Source: Strigamia acuminata (taxonomy: Eukaryota; Arthropoda; Chilopoda; Geophilomorpha; Linotaeniidae). From it: 64,000 nt of DNA. A model generated the notes under the pieces. That model was given only the letters and a program-made list of their open reading frames with translations, was not told where the DNA came from and did not search any database. Location: positions 20,143,060-20,207,059 of the forward strand of contig OX442314.1 of assembly GCA_949358305.1 (NCBI GenBank). Reading direction: 5' to 3'. Made by a program: the position numbers and the translations under genes. Positions 33,472-46,200 of the stretch are shown here, in pieces (the first letter of the stretch is position 1; each line of letters starts with the position of its first letter).

Positions 33472-34095
33472 ATGTGCGCGCAACATTATTTCTTTTTTGT
33501 TCTTACGATTTTTGCTCAACAACAAATAACATATCAAGAGTGGGACTTGTATCCACCACTGGATGGGCTTCCTTCCACTTCCTTCCGAAGAGCCGACCAA
33601 CATCGAAACGTAGCCAAAGACAGAAGTACACCTCAAATAATACTTGATTTAGCAACTAATTTTCTCGAACTGGTACACAGATCTCATCCTAAATTTAAAC
33701 TTATACTGGGAGATGGATATAAACATCCAACTTTTCAAAAAGGCGTCAAGTTAATGAAATCGACATCAAAACAGTCTGCACACTCTGCACCCCGTGATAA
33801 TTTCCGACCAGCAGAATCCCCGACGGAAGACTCTGACGGGGATCAAGTCTTCTTGCGAAGTTTCGCTGATGGTCCTGTTTACAAGCCGAAAGTCGATAAA
33901 GGTTTTGATGGTTTTGGAGGGAAACACGTGCGTCCATTCGAAACTCACGATAAAGTGTCTTTTCCAGAATTGGAAAAAAGACCTGACAGAGGGGGTACAG
34001 CTGTGTTGCGTCATGATAAAGATGATAAACCTGTGTTGAGTCATGATAAAGATGATAAACCTGTGTTGAGTCATGATAAAGATGGTAAAAATTAA
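33472..34095 (+). CDS. Gene E: small secreted protein with HDKDDKPVL repeats
   Basis: A single open frame of 207 residues begins MCAQHYFFFVLTIFAQQ, a plausible signal peptide, followed by a charged, Pro-containing mature region. The C-terminus has three tandem copies of an 11-residue unit around VLSHDKDDKP. There is no recognised domain. An AATAAA lies just past the stop at about 34096. It is convergent with the dynein gene, about 110 bp from its stop. It may belong functionally with the secreted array to its left, but there is no sequence similarity I can point to. Confidence 0.6.
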   Translation: MCAQHYFFFVLTIFAQQQITYQEWDLYPPLDGLPSTSFRRADQHRNVAKDRSTPQIILDLATNFLELVHRSHPKFKLILGDGYKHPTFQKGVKLMKSTSKQSAHSAPRDNFRPAESPTEDSDGDQVFLRSFADGPVYKPKVDKGFDGFGGKHVRPFETHDKVSFPELEKRPDRGGTAVLRHDKDDKPVLSHDKDDKPVLSHDKDGKN

Positions 34096-34207
34096 ATAAA
34101 AAGAAATGAAATGAATAAAAAAAATTTATTGTACTTCAATTTAAAAAAAGATTATTATTTTTCTGAAATTTCTCCACAAATCCAAAACTTATTTTATTTT
34201 TTCGCCC

Positions 34208-37200
34208 TTAATTATCTAACTGGCAAAGTGCAGCCACACCTCGGTTTATCCAATGGGATTGCGGCTGTTTGCTCGGTAACTCAACGCTCATCACGTAATT
34301 TGAACTATGACCAGTGGTTGCCAGTACGCCACGACGCGCACTGGTCTTGTACAAGGGACAAGCGTAAGTTGCAGTTGGAACAAACTGTGTTTTAATTCCT
34401 GGCCTCAACCAAATGATAGGAATCGTGTCGAACAAGATCTTCGGATATGATTCATTTAGCGCGCGAGTTTGTCTGTCATACCGACAGCCTTCAAGAAACA
34501 GCCCCTGAGAATTAAATTTAATAACAACAATGCAATAATATATTTAATATATATATATATACTGTAATATAAGCTCCATCTTCAGGTTTCGCTTGTTTGT
34601 CAGTCTCTTCCTCTTCCACTTGGAACTCAAATCCAACTTGATCGATTGGAATTTTGTACTTTCTTGCGTAGTTCTGATTGACTCCGGTCAGAAATGATTG
34701 CGTAAAATAAAATCCAGACAGCCAAAACACAGTCGGTATACCCTTATCGATCCAATTTTGCAAAAATTGTAACCTAGAGATATTTAAAAAAATTTGACCA
34801 TCTAAATACATTTGTTTTAAAAAACGGAGAAATCAGTCGTTCAACCTTGCTAAGAAATCGCCGACGTAACCACCCAGTGGTTTCAGTGACGGGTAAGATT
34901 TTCCTAACCACAAAGCTGGAACTCTTCCCAGCAACATTCCATTAAAAACCTCGTCCAATTCACCCGACATAATTATGAGGCCTTTAATCGCTTTCTGCAC
35001 ATCTTGCAGCGATGATCTTATCACTGCTGTTAATCGGTTGAAACGGATCAATTCTTGTCGCAATACTGTGTTCATTGATTCGTGATACATAATAGGAAAC
35101 AATTCTCCAATCTAAAAAAATTATTCATCAAATTATTCTGTGGATTTAAAATTAATTTTGTAAATTTACTTGAAATATATCAAAATTGGGTGGAATCTTG
35201 CCCAACATGTCCTCTGCCAAACCAATAACCATATCTCCAGTGGCACCTGCACCACCAGCACTTTGTCTTGGTTGTGTAAGAAGAATGCTATCAAATAACT
35301 ACAAAAGAAGAAAAAAATAAATGTTTTAAAAATATATACCGTAAAGCTTCAAATTGGAACCTGGGGTCCGTTTAAACGCCGGGGGAGGGGTCGCGTCTGG
35401 CCCGATTAAGCGCCAGGGTACTAAAAACCACCGATTTTTCGAATATTCCACTTGGCCGAGATTCAAACAAGCGCCGGGAGGGGTCGGGTGCGAAAGATAA
35501 ACAAACACCCGGGCCACAATATGAAGCTTTATGGTATACATACTAAATAAATAGTACCAGACTCGATTCCTTATTATCTTTTGTAATATCAGCATTTTCG
35601 TGAAGACCGAACACTTCGGGTCTTGCAGTAAGTGGTAACGACCGGATATATTCAATAAACCCTTCGTACGTTTCGGTTTTCGGCGCGTAATAAATGCCAC
35701 TGCTTGACAGTCTACACACAAAACAACAGCAAAATTTAGAAATTCATGAAATTCAAAAATATAATACTTATAATCCTCATCGTCGATTATTTGTTTGTTA
35801 TAAAACACATCCAAAAGAGAGCTTATAAGTCGTCGATCCTTATCATCGGTGACGCGTCCACCGTAATTACACTCGCCAGCCAAATATTTCAACGCTGTCA
35901 ATGCAATGTCGTCGTAATCATTTAAAAACATCTGAAGCTGCTGCATACAGATGCGTAAATCAGATTCATTAAATTCGTATGGAATGTTCCATCCCAAAGG
36001 TCCAAAATTTCTCCTTTCCTGAATAAGTGCGTGGAAAAGACAGAGTCCAAACAGTAGCTTTTGCCACGGATGTTTCTTCGTGCATCCTTCAAAAAATGCC
36101 GGATCGCTGATGGGATCCGTCAAATACGAACGCAGTAAATTATTTCTGAGACCTTTCGGAGGCTCATTAGTCATTTTAATTCCTAAAAAAAAAGAATAAA
36201 ATCAATTTAATCACATATTTTCAGAATTGAGGTAATTATACGTGCCATTTTGTAAAATAGACACCGGAAAATCATTACTGGGATAACTAGTGCACCAAAT
36301 TCGAAAACTAAGATTCACTTTGTCAGGCACAATGACATCGGCACAATATTTCTCTAATTGGGGCATCCAACTAGCAGCTAAATGACAATTTTGAAGAACA
36401 ACCCATGTGCCCTCAATAATTCCGCGTTCGATCATAGATGCTGCGACAGGACCCTTTTAAACACATAAAAACTCAATTTAATTTTTATTTTTAATTTTTT
36501 AAGAAATAATCATTTACCTGTCCCTGGCCGAGGGAAATTGTTTCAATCCTGGAAGCATCGTAACCCCGTTCCTCGCCAAACTTGAACAAAGCTGCGCTTG
36601 GATCAGATCCTTTGGACAAAATGAAAATAAGAGGTGTGCAGCAGTTGGAATCGGCATACGACGCCGGTAAATCAAATCCCGGTGGTTCGATGTAGTCCTG
36701 ACCAATTTTTTTGCTTATGTAAGACTATAGAAAAAAAGTATATATTTAATTTAGATTCGAGGTTAATTTATGCACTGATTTACTTGAAATGCTGGAATAA
36801 GTTTATCCGGTCTGAAAAATCGGAGAATTAACAGACGATCCATATCTTGAACTTTATTCCACGGATCAGGATAGTCGATTTCGTGAGGCACCGGAGAATC
36901 ATACAAAACTTTCCACTGATTAATATTTTGTTGAACATCTATTTAATGTGTTAGTAATTACTTTAATGACTTTAACGAGTAAATGAAACAAACTTACGCA
37001 AATACAATCCTGGTAAACCAGGTAAATTCGAAGCTCGAATGATTTCTGACCAGCTTTTAGAAGACAACCAACTTGGTGCTGGGTTTGGAATCTTCATTTC
37101 AAAAGCAATGCCACCGGTTAATAAAAACTGCCACGTTTCCTCGTGAATTTCAGACCTTAACAAACAAATATTAAATTTAAAAATTATATGTATGGTACAA

Positions 37201-40200
37201 AAACATTATGCACCTAAATATAAAAATAATAAATAAACGAAAAACTCACCTCCCTTTTAATATACCGATACAAAGAATTGTTGAAAACAGCAATTTATCC
37301 TTTTCAAACAAGGACCTGCACACATTTCTGTAAATGCTCCTCGTAAAATTCTCGTTTAAGTTTATAATTCGTTTTGCTAAATGCATGGATGGTTTGCTGG
37401 TAGCAATCGACTGAAATTAAAAGTGTAATAAGAATTCAGACAAAATGATTGAAAAAATCTGCAAATATTGTAGCATACCGTGAGATACATGCCAATAAAC
37501 CAGTTGAGTGAATATTGATACATGGGATCGATGTTTGCTAATTCCGTTATACAGAAAAACAAAATGGAAGAATGCATCGCAACGGGTCTGTAGCCATTTC
37601 TGGTCTCATCAATTTCGATTTCAGTTTTAGCAGCAACAGCCTCCTTAGCGAAAATCTCTTCGGAGAGGATTTTGGATGAAGAGAGAACATTAATGGCTGT
37701 TTCATCTTCCAAAATATTACCCTAAAAATATATATATATTTTTTTAAATTAAAATTTTTCCATTATAAAATGTTAAGATTGAATTTTACCTCGGAAGACA
37801 ATACTTTGAGAATTTTATCCTCAATTTCGTTCAGGAGTTGTTTATTAGCTGCGCTCTCAAGAATAAGCAGATTTTTTTTTTCTTCGAGCTCTGGTTTTTC
37901 TTGAGCAGCAACAATTCCCAATAACTGATCCTCCAAACCCAAAGGAGTAATCATAAAATTCAAAATGACCACCTGTTTTTAGTAAACATAAATACATTTT
38001 TATTTCTTTTTAGACGAAAAAATATTTAAAAAAAAATACCTTGACAGTCGTTTCTGGTAAATAATGGGGGTTTCTCATCCTTGTGGTCATATAGAATAAA
38101 AACTGCGGATTGTATTGAATTACATTCTCCCCTAACCGCATAAATTCACCATGTCCTTTCCTAAAAGTCACTTTGAGCAGAACAGCATCTAATGCAGGTT
38201 CTAATTCTTCTCCTATTTCTTCCATAAGAACAGGATATCCAAACTGAATCGCAGTTTCCACCGTACGCATGAAATTCCCATCAGTAGGTTTAATAATTTG
38301 CAAATTGTTTGCCTTTTCCATGTTTTTCACCCATTTGTTTGCTTGACCTGTTAAAAATATAAACTAAATTAGATATTTTATTAACAAATCAATGTTTTCA
38401 ATATTCCCAACCTTGGGGATCGATCATTAAAGGCCATCGTCTGCCATTAGTTACAATTATACCATTATCAATCGAGAAATTATCAACTGGCAACCCAGCA
38501 ATTTTCCACAATCGAATCTTAACGGGGTCTCCCAACACGCTTATAATCGAGAATTTCCGCGAACACTTAATGTCGAGTAACAAACATTCCTTTTGCCACG
38601 CACTGACTAATTCCTGTAATTAAAAAAATAATAATAATCACCACTTCAATTACAACTCAATCCAATAAATCTGACATTTCTAAATTCCACGCTAAATGCG
38701 CCGAGATACGCAATCACACCGGACGACAACAAAACGTCACCGGTCACGTTGACAAATCTCTCTCTCAATTCCACAGCAGACTGACTCCATCTTTCAAATT
38801 CTCCGCCAAGCCCTCCTATCAGTACTTCAGCGCGAATCAATTTCTTCGAGCACAATTCGATGTTGTCTTCCAATCCTTTCTTTTTTCTCGTCATCGCCAT
38901 GAAATAATCATTCAGAGATTGCAATTTGTCCGTCACCTATAAATTATTAGCACATTAAACATTTATTTCCTGCAAGCTGTATAAAAAAACAAACAATACG
39001 TACCCCCTTTAACACCTTTCTCTTCTCATTCAATTTTTCCATCTGAATTCCCAATTCCGCCTCCGCTTGCGCCAAGCTCTCTTTTTTCGGTCCCACGACT
39101 TTGATCACGCGATCGTACACTTCCATCGCTCGAACCCACTTACAAAGACCCTCGCAGGCAGACGACATTGTGCGAATGATGTTCGGATCAAACAATGGGT
39201 TTGTCACATATTTTGTTCTAATCAAATTGATCACATTCTGTGGAATGTTGTCTTTATCGAACGATCTGAGCGCATCCAAAAACTTCAAATCTCCCAACAG
39301 CTTTTGCGAGGGCGTCCAATAGTCTTCCAACATTTTTCCCGTTCCCGCCGGATCGGGTTTACGTGCTGCTGGAACTCCCTTCATTATACAAATTGCTTCC
39401 ATCACCAATTTGATGCCAACAGGCGGATTCTGCCCAAATGAAATAGAATTAATCACAAAAAAAATTAATATTTCAGTTTTTATACTTTCATGGCTTTAAC
39501 CAACGTAATATCTTGTGGTTTCAACGTGTTTAACGCCTGAACAGCCATTTCTAAAGCGGGAATTGCTTCCGTTAAGTCGTGTTCGCATTCGTCCTTAATT
39601 TTCTGCGCCGCAGCCGCAGCGGCGTTTGCAACCGCTTCGTCCGCAGCAACGACTTCCTTGGTCGCTTCTACTCCTACTGTGTCCTGCTCAATTTTTATCA
39701 TCAATTTCTCAGTTTCTGCTGACGTGATGACTAATTGCGGTTGTAATGCGTGCAATTCTTCTTGCATGATTGCCACTTGGGATTGCGCAAACTCCAGTTT
39801 CTGCAATCCGCTTACGTACCGATTCTTCAGCATGTCGATTTCAGTAGTTTTTAAACCAATCAGCTTCTTAAATGTTAAAATAAGTTCCAAGTAGGATGTT
39901 GGGGTGACGTAATTATGACGTCGGAGCATGTCCAAAAACCTTCAGAATAAATTCGACGATTAAAAACAAATATTTCGGCCAATTTCTTTACAAATAAAAC
40001 ACTTCTACCTACGAGACGCAACGATAACTGACTCGTGGATCCCTTTGCATATGACAGTACACTTTTTCTTTACGAGGGGCTCCAACTCCACTTCCTCCAA
40101 AAATTTCTCAGCGACTCTTTCCAGTGCATCAGCTGGCCACACCGTAAACCAATCAATAGTGCAACAGTTGACTATAGACGGAAACATGCGCAATCTTAGC

Positions 40201-43200
40201 CTGAGCGAGTCACCGATGGGACTCATGGCCAAACACACGTGTAAATTAGCTCGAACTCGATCCAAAAAATAATTGTAAATCATCATCGGCGTCATGTCAT
40301 CCATAATACCCTGAAAAAATAATAGAAATTAAATATTTATCAATGAAATTAATTCGAATCACAACTGACTGCGTCTCTGGCAGCATTCTGCACTTTCTCC
40401 GTAATTTCCACTTTTTCTTCCGACGCGTATAAATTCGGAATGTCGCAGGTATTTAGAATCATATTGACATCTTCGAGGAACCCTTCGTCCTTAATTTGAC
40501 TGTCTGCAAAAACAAAACTGCATTTTTTGCCATCAGCACCGGCCATTTTGAGCAATTTTTTCATGTCTTCTCTCCATTCTGTCATACAATAAGTTTTCGT
40601 CAATTCAATTTGAAACAACTCGAACCGGGATATAAAAGTAGCCAATTTGGCACAACTTTGCCGCCCACTGCCACCAATGCCGACTAGCACAGCGTGCCCA
40701 TTGTCGGCCTTCAAGATACGACTGACTCGTGAGATGTGCTCCACAGCAAACCGAAACATGACGAGAGGCATAGGGCTTTTGCTAACTGAATTGTATTCTG
40801 ATAAATAGCTTTCCATGACTTCGATTAAGGCTTCGATGTTACGAATTTCGTCATAAATTTTTAGTTCTGCGTCTGGGTGAAAATAATCGCCGAAAACGAG
40901 ACCGCGAAGATCTGCGTCGGTAATCGTCGTCGCCGGTGGAACTAATAAATGAGGAAGAATTTTTTCCATCGATTGTTTCCAAGTGAGTTTGCACGTCTCT
41001 TGAATCGCGGTAAAAAAAGCTTGTCTGAAAATGAAAAGTTTAACGTAAAATTCTAACACAAAATAATAATTTTAATAAAAATAGTGACCTGTCTTCGTCG
41101 TCTGTAAGCCGGTCGTAGAAAACACGATATACTTCGTGGATCCATAACCGACATACTTTACCGGAATCCACTAAATGAGTGTTTGGAACAAACAGAACTC
41201 CTAAAACAATGCGTGAAAAGTCACGCAAGTTGAATATGTAGTGAGACTTGGTTGGAGTTGGCAAAAAATTAGCCATCGCCTTTTTGTATACTTCCAATGT
41301 TGAATTAATTACCGCCTAATAAACAAATAAAATAAAATAAAATAAAATAAAATCCATTGAAACGTCACTAACCTTCGATGATATAGACACCCCAGTCTCA
41401 AAACCCTGAGCAAAGTGCCAATCCACAATTTGGGTGAATATTTTAACCATTGTAATATCATTAAAACTGTCAATAGCGATAATATTCAAATGCCTGGTCA
41501 TTCGTTTCGTGATGTCATTTCTACCTCCGCCGGGAGGTGCCATAGCTGATACAAAATTCTATTTTGAAAAATAATAAATTGATTATAATAAATTGGATTT
41601 TTAAATCTTTTTCATCGTACCAAATCTATAAGTTCAACTTTAGTCGTGTCCTTTTTGTCGTACCAATGCCAATGATCGAGCCATTGACGAAGTAATTCAA
41701 TCGGAGGTTGTGCCCCCCATTTTTCTTTAGCGGGCATATTTAAATCATCGATTAAAACTACACATTTCTTTCCTAAAGCAGGACCGAACAATCCTTTGCG
41801 TCGTCTATCCAGTTTCACCATCACCATGTCTTGTGTTTGGCTCGCAGTGGTGCGGGCAGAAAAATTTATGGTGTTAACCATGAATTTCTCTTGAGTTAGG
41901 TTCTGCAAGAAGTTGTTAATGATTGCTGATTTTCCAGTTCCGGTTGGACCGACAAATAATATGGGAATTTCACGCTTGAGTAGAATACTTAGGAAAAAGG
42001 CCTGCCGAGCCGTTTCGTTTGTTTTGATTATTAGTTCTGACGGCTAGAAATTACAAAACAAATAAAAACAAATACATCAAAATCCGATGTTAAAATCGAA
42101 TACTTTTGCAGTGACTGGAATGATTAAATCTGATTTTGGTATAGTTTCCATCCAATCAACCCAGATCCCACGTCTGTCAAAAGCAAAATCGTACATAGTT
42201 GCTTTTTCAGGGAAAAGTTGAAGCTAAAATAAATTTATTAATTAATTGTGTTGAAAATTGATAAAATTAATTACTTTAGTTAATCGATATGTTTTGGGTT
42301 TCGGATTAGCCAAGTCGTTTCCATTTAAAATTGGGCGTACGAAAACGTCAAATTTTTTTCGACTATCTCGATTGAGTGACCCACCAAGACCCCAAGCGAG
42401 ACAAAACACAAACAACATTTGTAGCCAATTTGTAACCTGAAAACCATATACCGTAAATCAAAATCAAATATTAATTCAGTTTTTTTTTTACAAAAAAACA
42501 ATGTCACCTGCTCAGGCTGATAATCCTCAAATTGTGGGTCAGTAAATTCTATATAGTCCAAAATGCACGTATACAAGTTACACATGCCTTTAAAAATATG
42601 CATGTTCGAAGTATTAACGAACTGTATGCAATTTCTATTAATGAAGTGCAAGCAAGGTGGGATAAGCCATTCAAACATGTCATACAACATTTGAAGTTGG
42701 TCGGCTGACATTATAGGCTTTAAAGTATTCAGGTACGAGTCTCGAAAAGGTCTCCACCCCAACTAAAAAAAATAAAATAAAAATTAGAAATGTTAGTAAA
42801 CAAATTCTTATATATTTATTACTTTGTACGATTCCATGTAAATCATTCCACAACGTGATACAGTAGCTGGAGATGCCATTTCTAGATCCTCAGGTTCAAA
42901 TATTAAGCTCATGGAGGAGGTCATTTTAATAATTTCACCGCTCATCAAGCATAACTTGCAAACAAAACAAAACAAAACACATAAACATATACAATTTTAA
43001 AACAAACGTACGAAACCAAATTTTACTTTTTTATTATCATCCAACACCGTATTCATATTTTCAATCCACACAGCGTCAACTGGTCCATCAAATAAAATCC
43101 ATTTCCTGTCGGGACTAGAATTCGATGCTAAATCTCGAAATGTATTAGATAAAATACCTTAAAAAATTAAAAAAATACAATTTAAAGAAAAAAGAATAAG

Positions 43201-46200
43201 AAAAAAACTTAAATTTGTTAAATGATCACATTTTTACCTTCACACCATTCGCCATTCACATCAAACTGCCCGTACAATTGCCCCATAGTAATGGCCTTAG
43301 GATTCAGGATCCTGTAAATGGTCTTGTTTTCGCCCATTTGGCCACGGCTATTGAGCATTGTCAACGATTCTGCTAGCAGTTGATACGCTGAGGTTTTCCC
43401 ACCAAGTGGATCTCCAACCACCATCAAGCCATGTCGCACCAAAACCATTTCATAAACTTGAATAATTTTCTCAATAAACCATGGTGTGCCTTGAAGATTT
43501 CTACCGAGGATGCATTCATCTAACGCTAAGTACAGGAGTTCATAATCTGGTACGGGAAGAATAATACCGGGAAATAAATCGGTAATAATTCCTTGGAATA
43601 AATCAACGTCCTAGAATTAATAAATACACGATTATCTAAAATGAAATCAATTCTTTCATATGTAAACGTCACCTGATCAAGAAATTTTGCCAAATTCACA
43701 TCCTTGATTGCCCTCAAAACCAAAATAGCTTCATTTTCTGTGGGATATTTCAATTTTAAATTCCCAGACGCAGTGAGAACGGCTTTAACAGCTCGCATTC
43801 CGTAATCGTAATGATTTTGAGATGACAACTGCTCCGAACACAATTTGTAAGCATTTATTATTTTACCAGCCATACTAAAAATAAATTATTTTAATTTATT
43901 TTAATTAATTAATTATTATTATTCTTACCTTCTAGCATTCACATAACCCATTGAATATAATGAAATTTCTCCAATCATGCCGTAATCAGGCACCATCATG
44001 GCTACCGACCTAAATAACACCTTAGAAAATACAAATGTAAGCATGTAATCATTCAGAATGGTCTTACAATATATTTTTACCTTTAAATTGTCAGGTAATT
44101 CTTGTCTTCCAGCGTAACCTGGATTCATAGTAATAAAAGCAGCACATCCTGGATTTAAATTAATTTCGCTGCCTTCGAATATAAACCTCTTTAACTTCAA
44201 ATTCTTGGCGATGGTAATACACAGCACTTGTTGAGCAACCACACTCAACACTTCCAATGATATCCGATTAAATTCATCAAAACAAGCCCAAGCGCCAGAC
44301 GTGGCAATTCCTTTAAAGAATTTCCCCATTGCTTTATAATCGAGTTCGTCGGAACAATTAAAAACCACGCACTGAAAACAAACGGAAATATAATCAAAAA
44401 CATTATTCGTTTCTCGCAAACCAACCTGTTTGGCTAAAGCTTTGGCCAAATCTTTCGTTGTTTCTGTTTTCCCGGTTCCAGCTGGACCTTCGGGAGCACC
44501 ACCCAAGTTCAACTGCAACGCTCCTAACACGGTTCTGTAGCACCTATCTGTCAACGGTGTAATAACTAAACGACCACTGTTGCCCAAATATTCAAATCCA
44601 TAATTTCTTGACGTTGTGATCATTTTCACGTTGACCGTGTCATTTGTCCAATAATAACGTAATTGGCAAGTCCAATCGAAATCGTTTACTGACTGAATTT
44701 TTAGCTCTGCCAAACTCACTACAACATCACGTGCTAAAAATTTTTAAAAAAATTTTTAAAAAAAAATTATTATTTTTTTAAATAAAATAAATTACCATGG
44801 ACATCAATAACTATAAGTGCACCCAGTGTAATTCGTGCTCCCCATTCCAATTTTCCTCGCACCAGAGCAATAACTTCATCAATTTGACTCGAGCATACAT
44901 CTCCATATTCCTATAATAAATAACAATAAACAATCGATCTAAAAATAAAATTTAAAAAAAAAGCACTTCTAATTTTCCTGTTGAGATGGCATCTTCAACA
45001 TCAGTGGTCCAATAAATTGTACTTGTACAAAGAACAATTTGACCAGGCCAATCAATAATCCAATCACGGCGTACAGACTTTGGATACGAAATCACCGCCG
45101 ATGCAGTAATAGTCCTCAAACTGTTTATCATTTCTGCTTCAACTTCAACGAGCCATTTTTCAACAGAACCCTGCAACATTATAAATTCCTTAACATGTAT
45201 ATTTTTTTGTTTTGAAATCATTACTTTAAAATCAGCTGGATGTATAGTTCTAGTATAAGATATGAGTTCTCCTTCAGCCGATATCATACCGCAGATTTCC
45301 AATTTGGCATTAAACTCTAATAAGTTAATGCCTTCGAAACATTTTTTCAAGTGCGGCTGTACACGTAGTGGATCTTTGGTTTCTGATAAAATCTCCAGTA
45401 ACTCGTCGTTTGACAAGAAAAAAAATCTATAGAAAATATAATGAAAAATTGTTAACCATAAAAAAAATAAAAATAAGAATAAAATAAAAAAGTAAACGGT
45501 TTGCCAATTTGCCATTATTAAATAACCTTGGGAAATAAAGCCGTTTCTTATCGAGGTATTCGTTCAAACTGGCTTGTATTTCATCCAAATATCGATTGCA
45601 TTCTTGAAGTCGAGGGAGTAAATTATCGATTGCAGGAAGAGCAAGAGCGCGGCAGTCCAACGTCGCTTTACTAGTGATATCACGCCATTGTTTATCCACG
45701 TATAAAAACTTCCTGCCTTCTTGTGGCATTTGCTTCAAAATATCCGGAGAACTGAAAATCGGCTCTAAATACATCCACGTAGCTTGGCACTACAAAAAAT
45801 ACATCAACAAACTAAATTCACGTAGGAATCTAAATAACTTACTTTAAGCCATGAATCGATAATATCCTGCATCGTAACCAACGTGTTTTCCCATTTGATC
45901 ATCTCCTCTTCAAACGGCTTCACAAACGGTGATCCACGCATAGTTTGAGCCTTCAATATATGTTCGTCTAACATTGTTTGCACATCGTCAACTTGTACCA
46001 ATAAATAAATCGGCTGACAAAAAAAAAAGAAAAATGTTTTCACATTAAAAATTCAAAAACAATAAAAATCAAACCCATACAGTGTCTCTGTACGGTATAA
46101 ATTCCAATATGATATCACTCCAATCTCCCTTCATCCTTCGCAACACCGACTCCATAGCGTGTTCCTTCGATGCACCGGATGATATCTCGTCCAATTTTAG

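Noticed and set aside
35326-35540. C-terminal extension of a dynein exon reading [11 protein letters not shown]
   Set aside because: It is intron sequence that runs into a MITE. The real exon ends at a donor before it and the conserved frame resumes at LFDSILLTQ.
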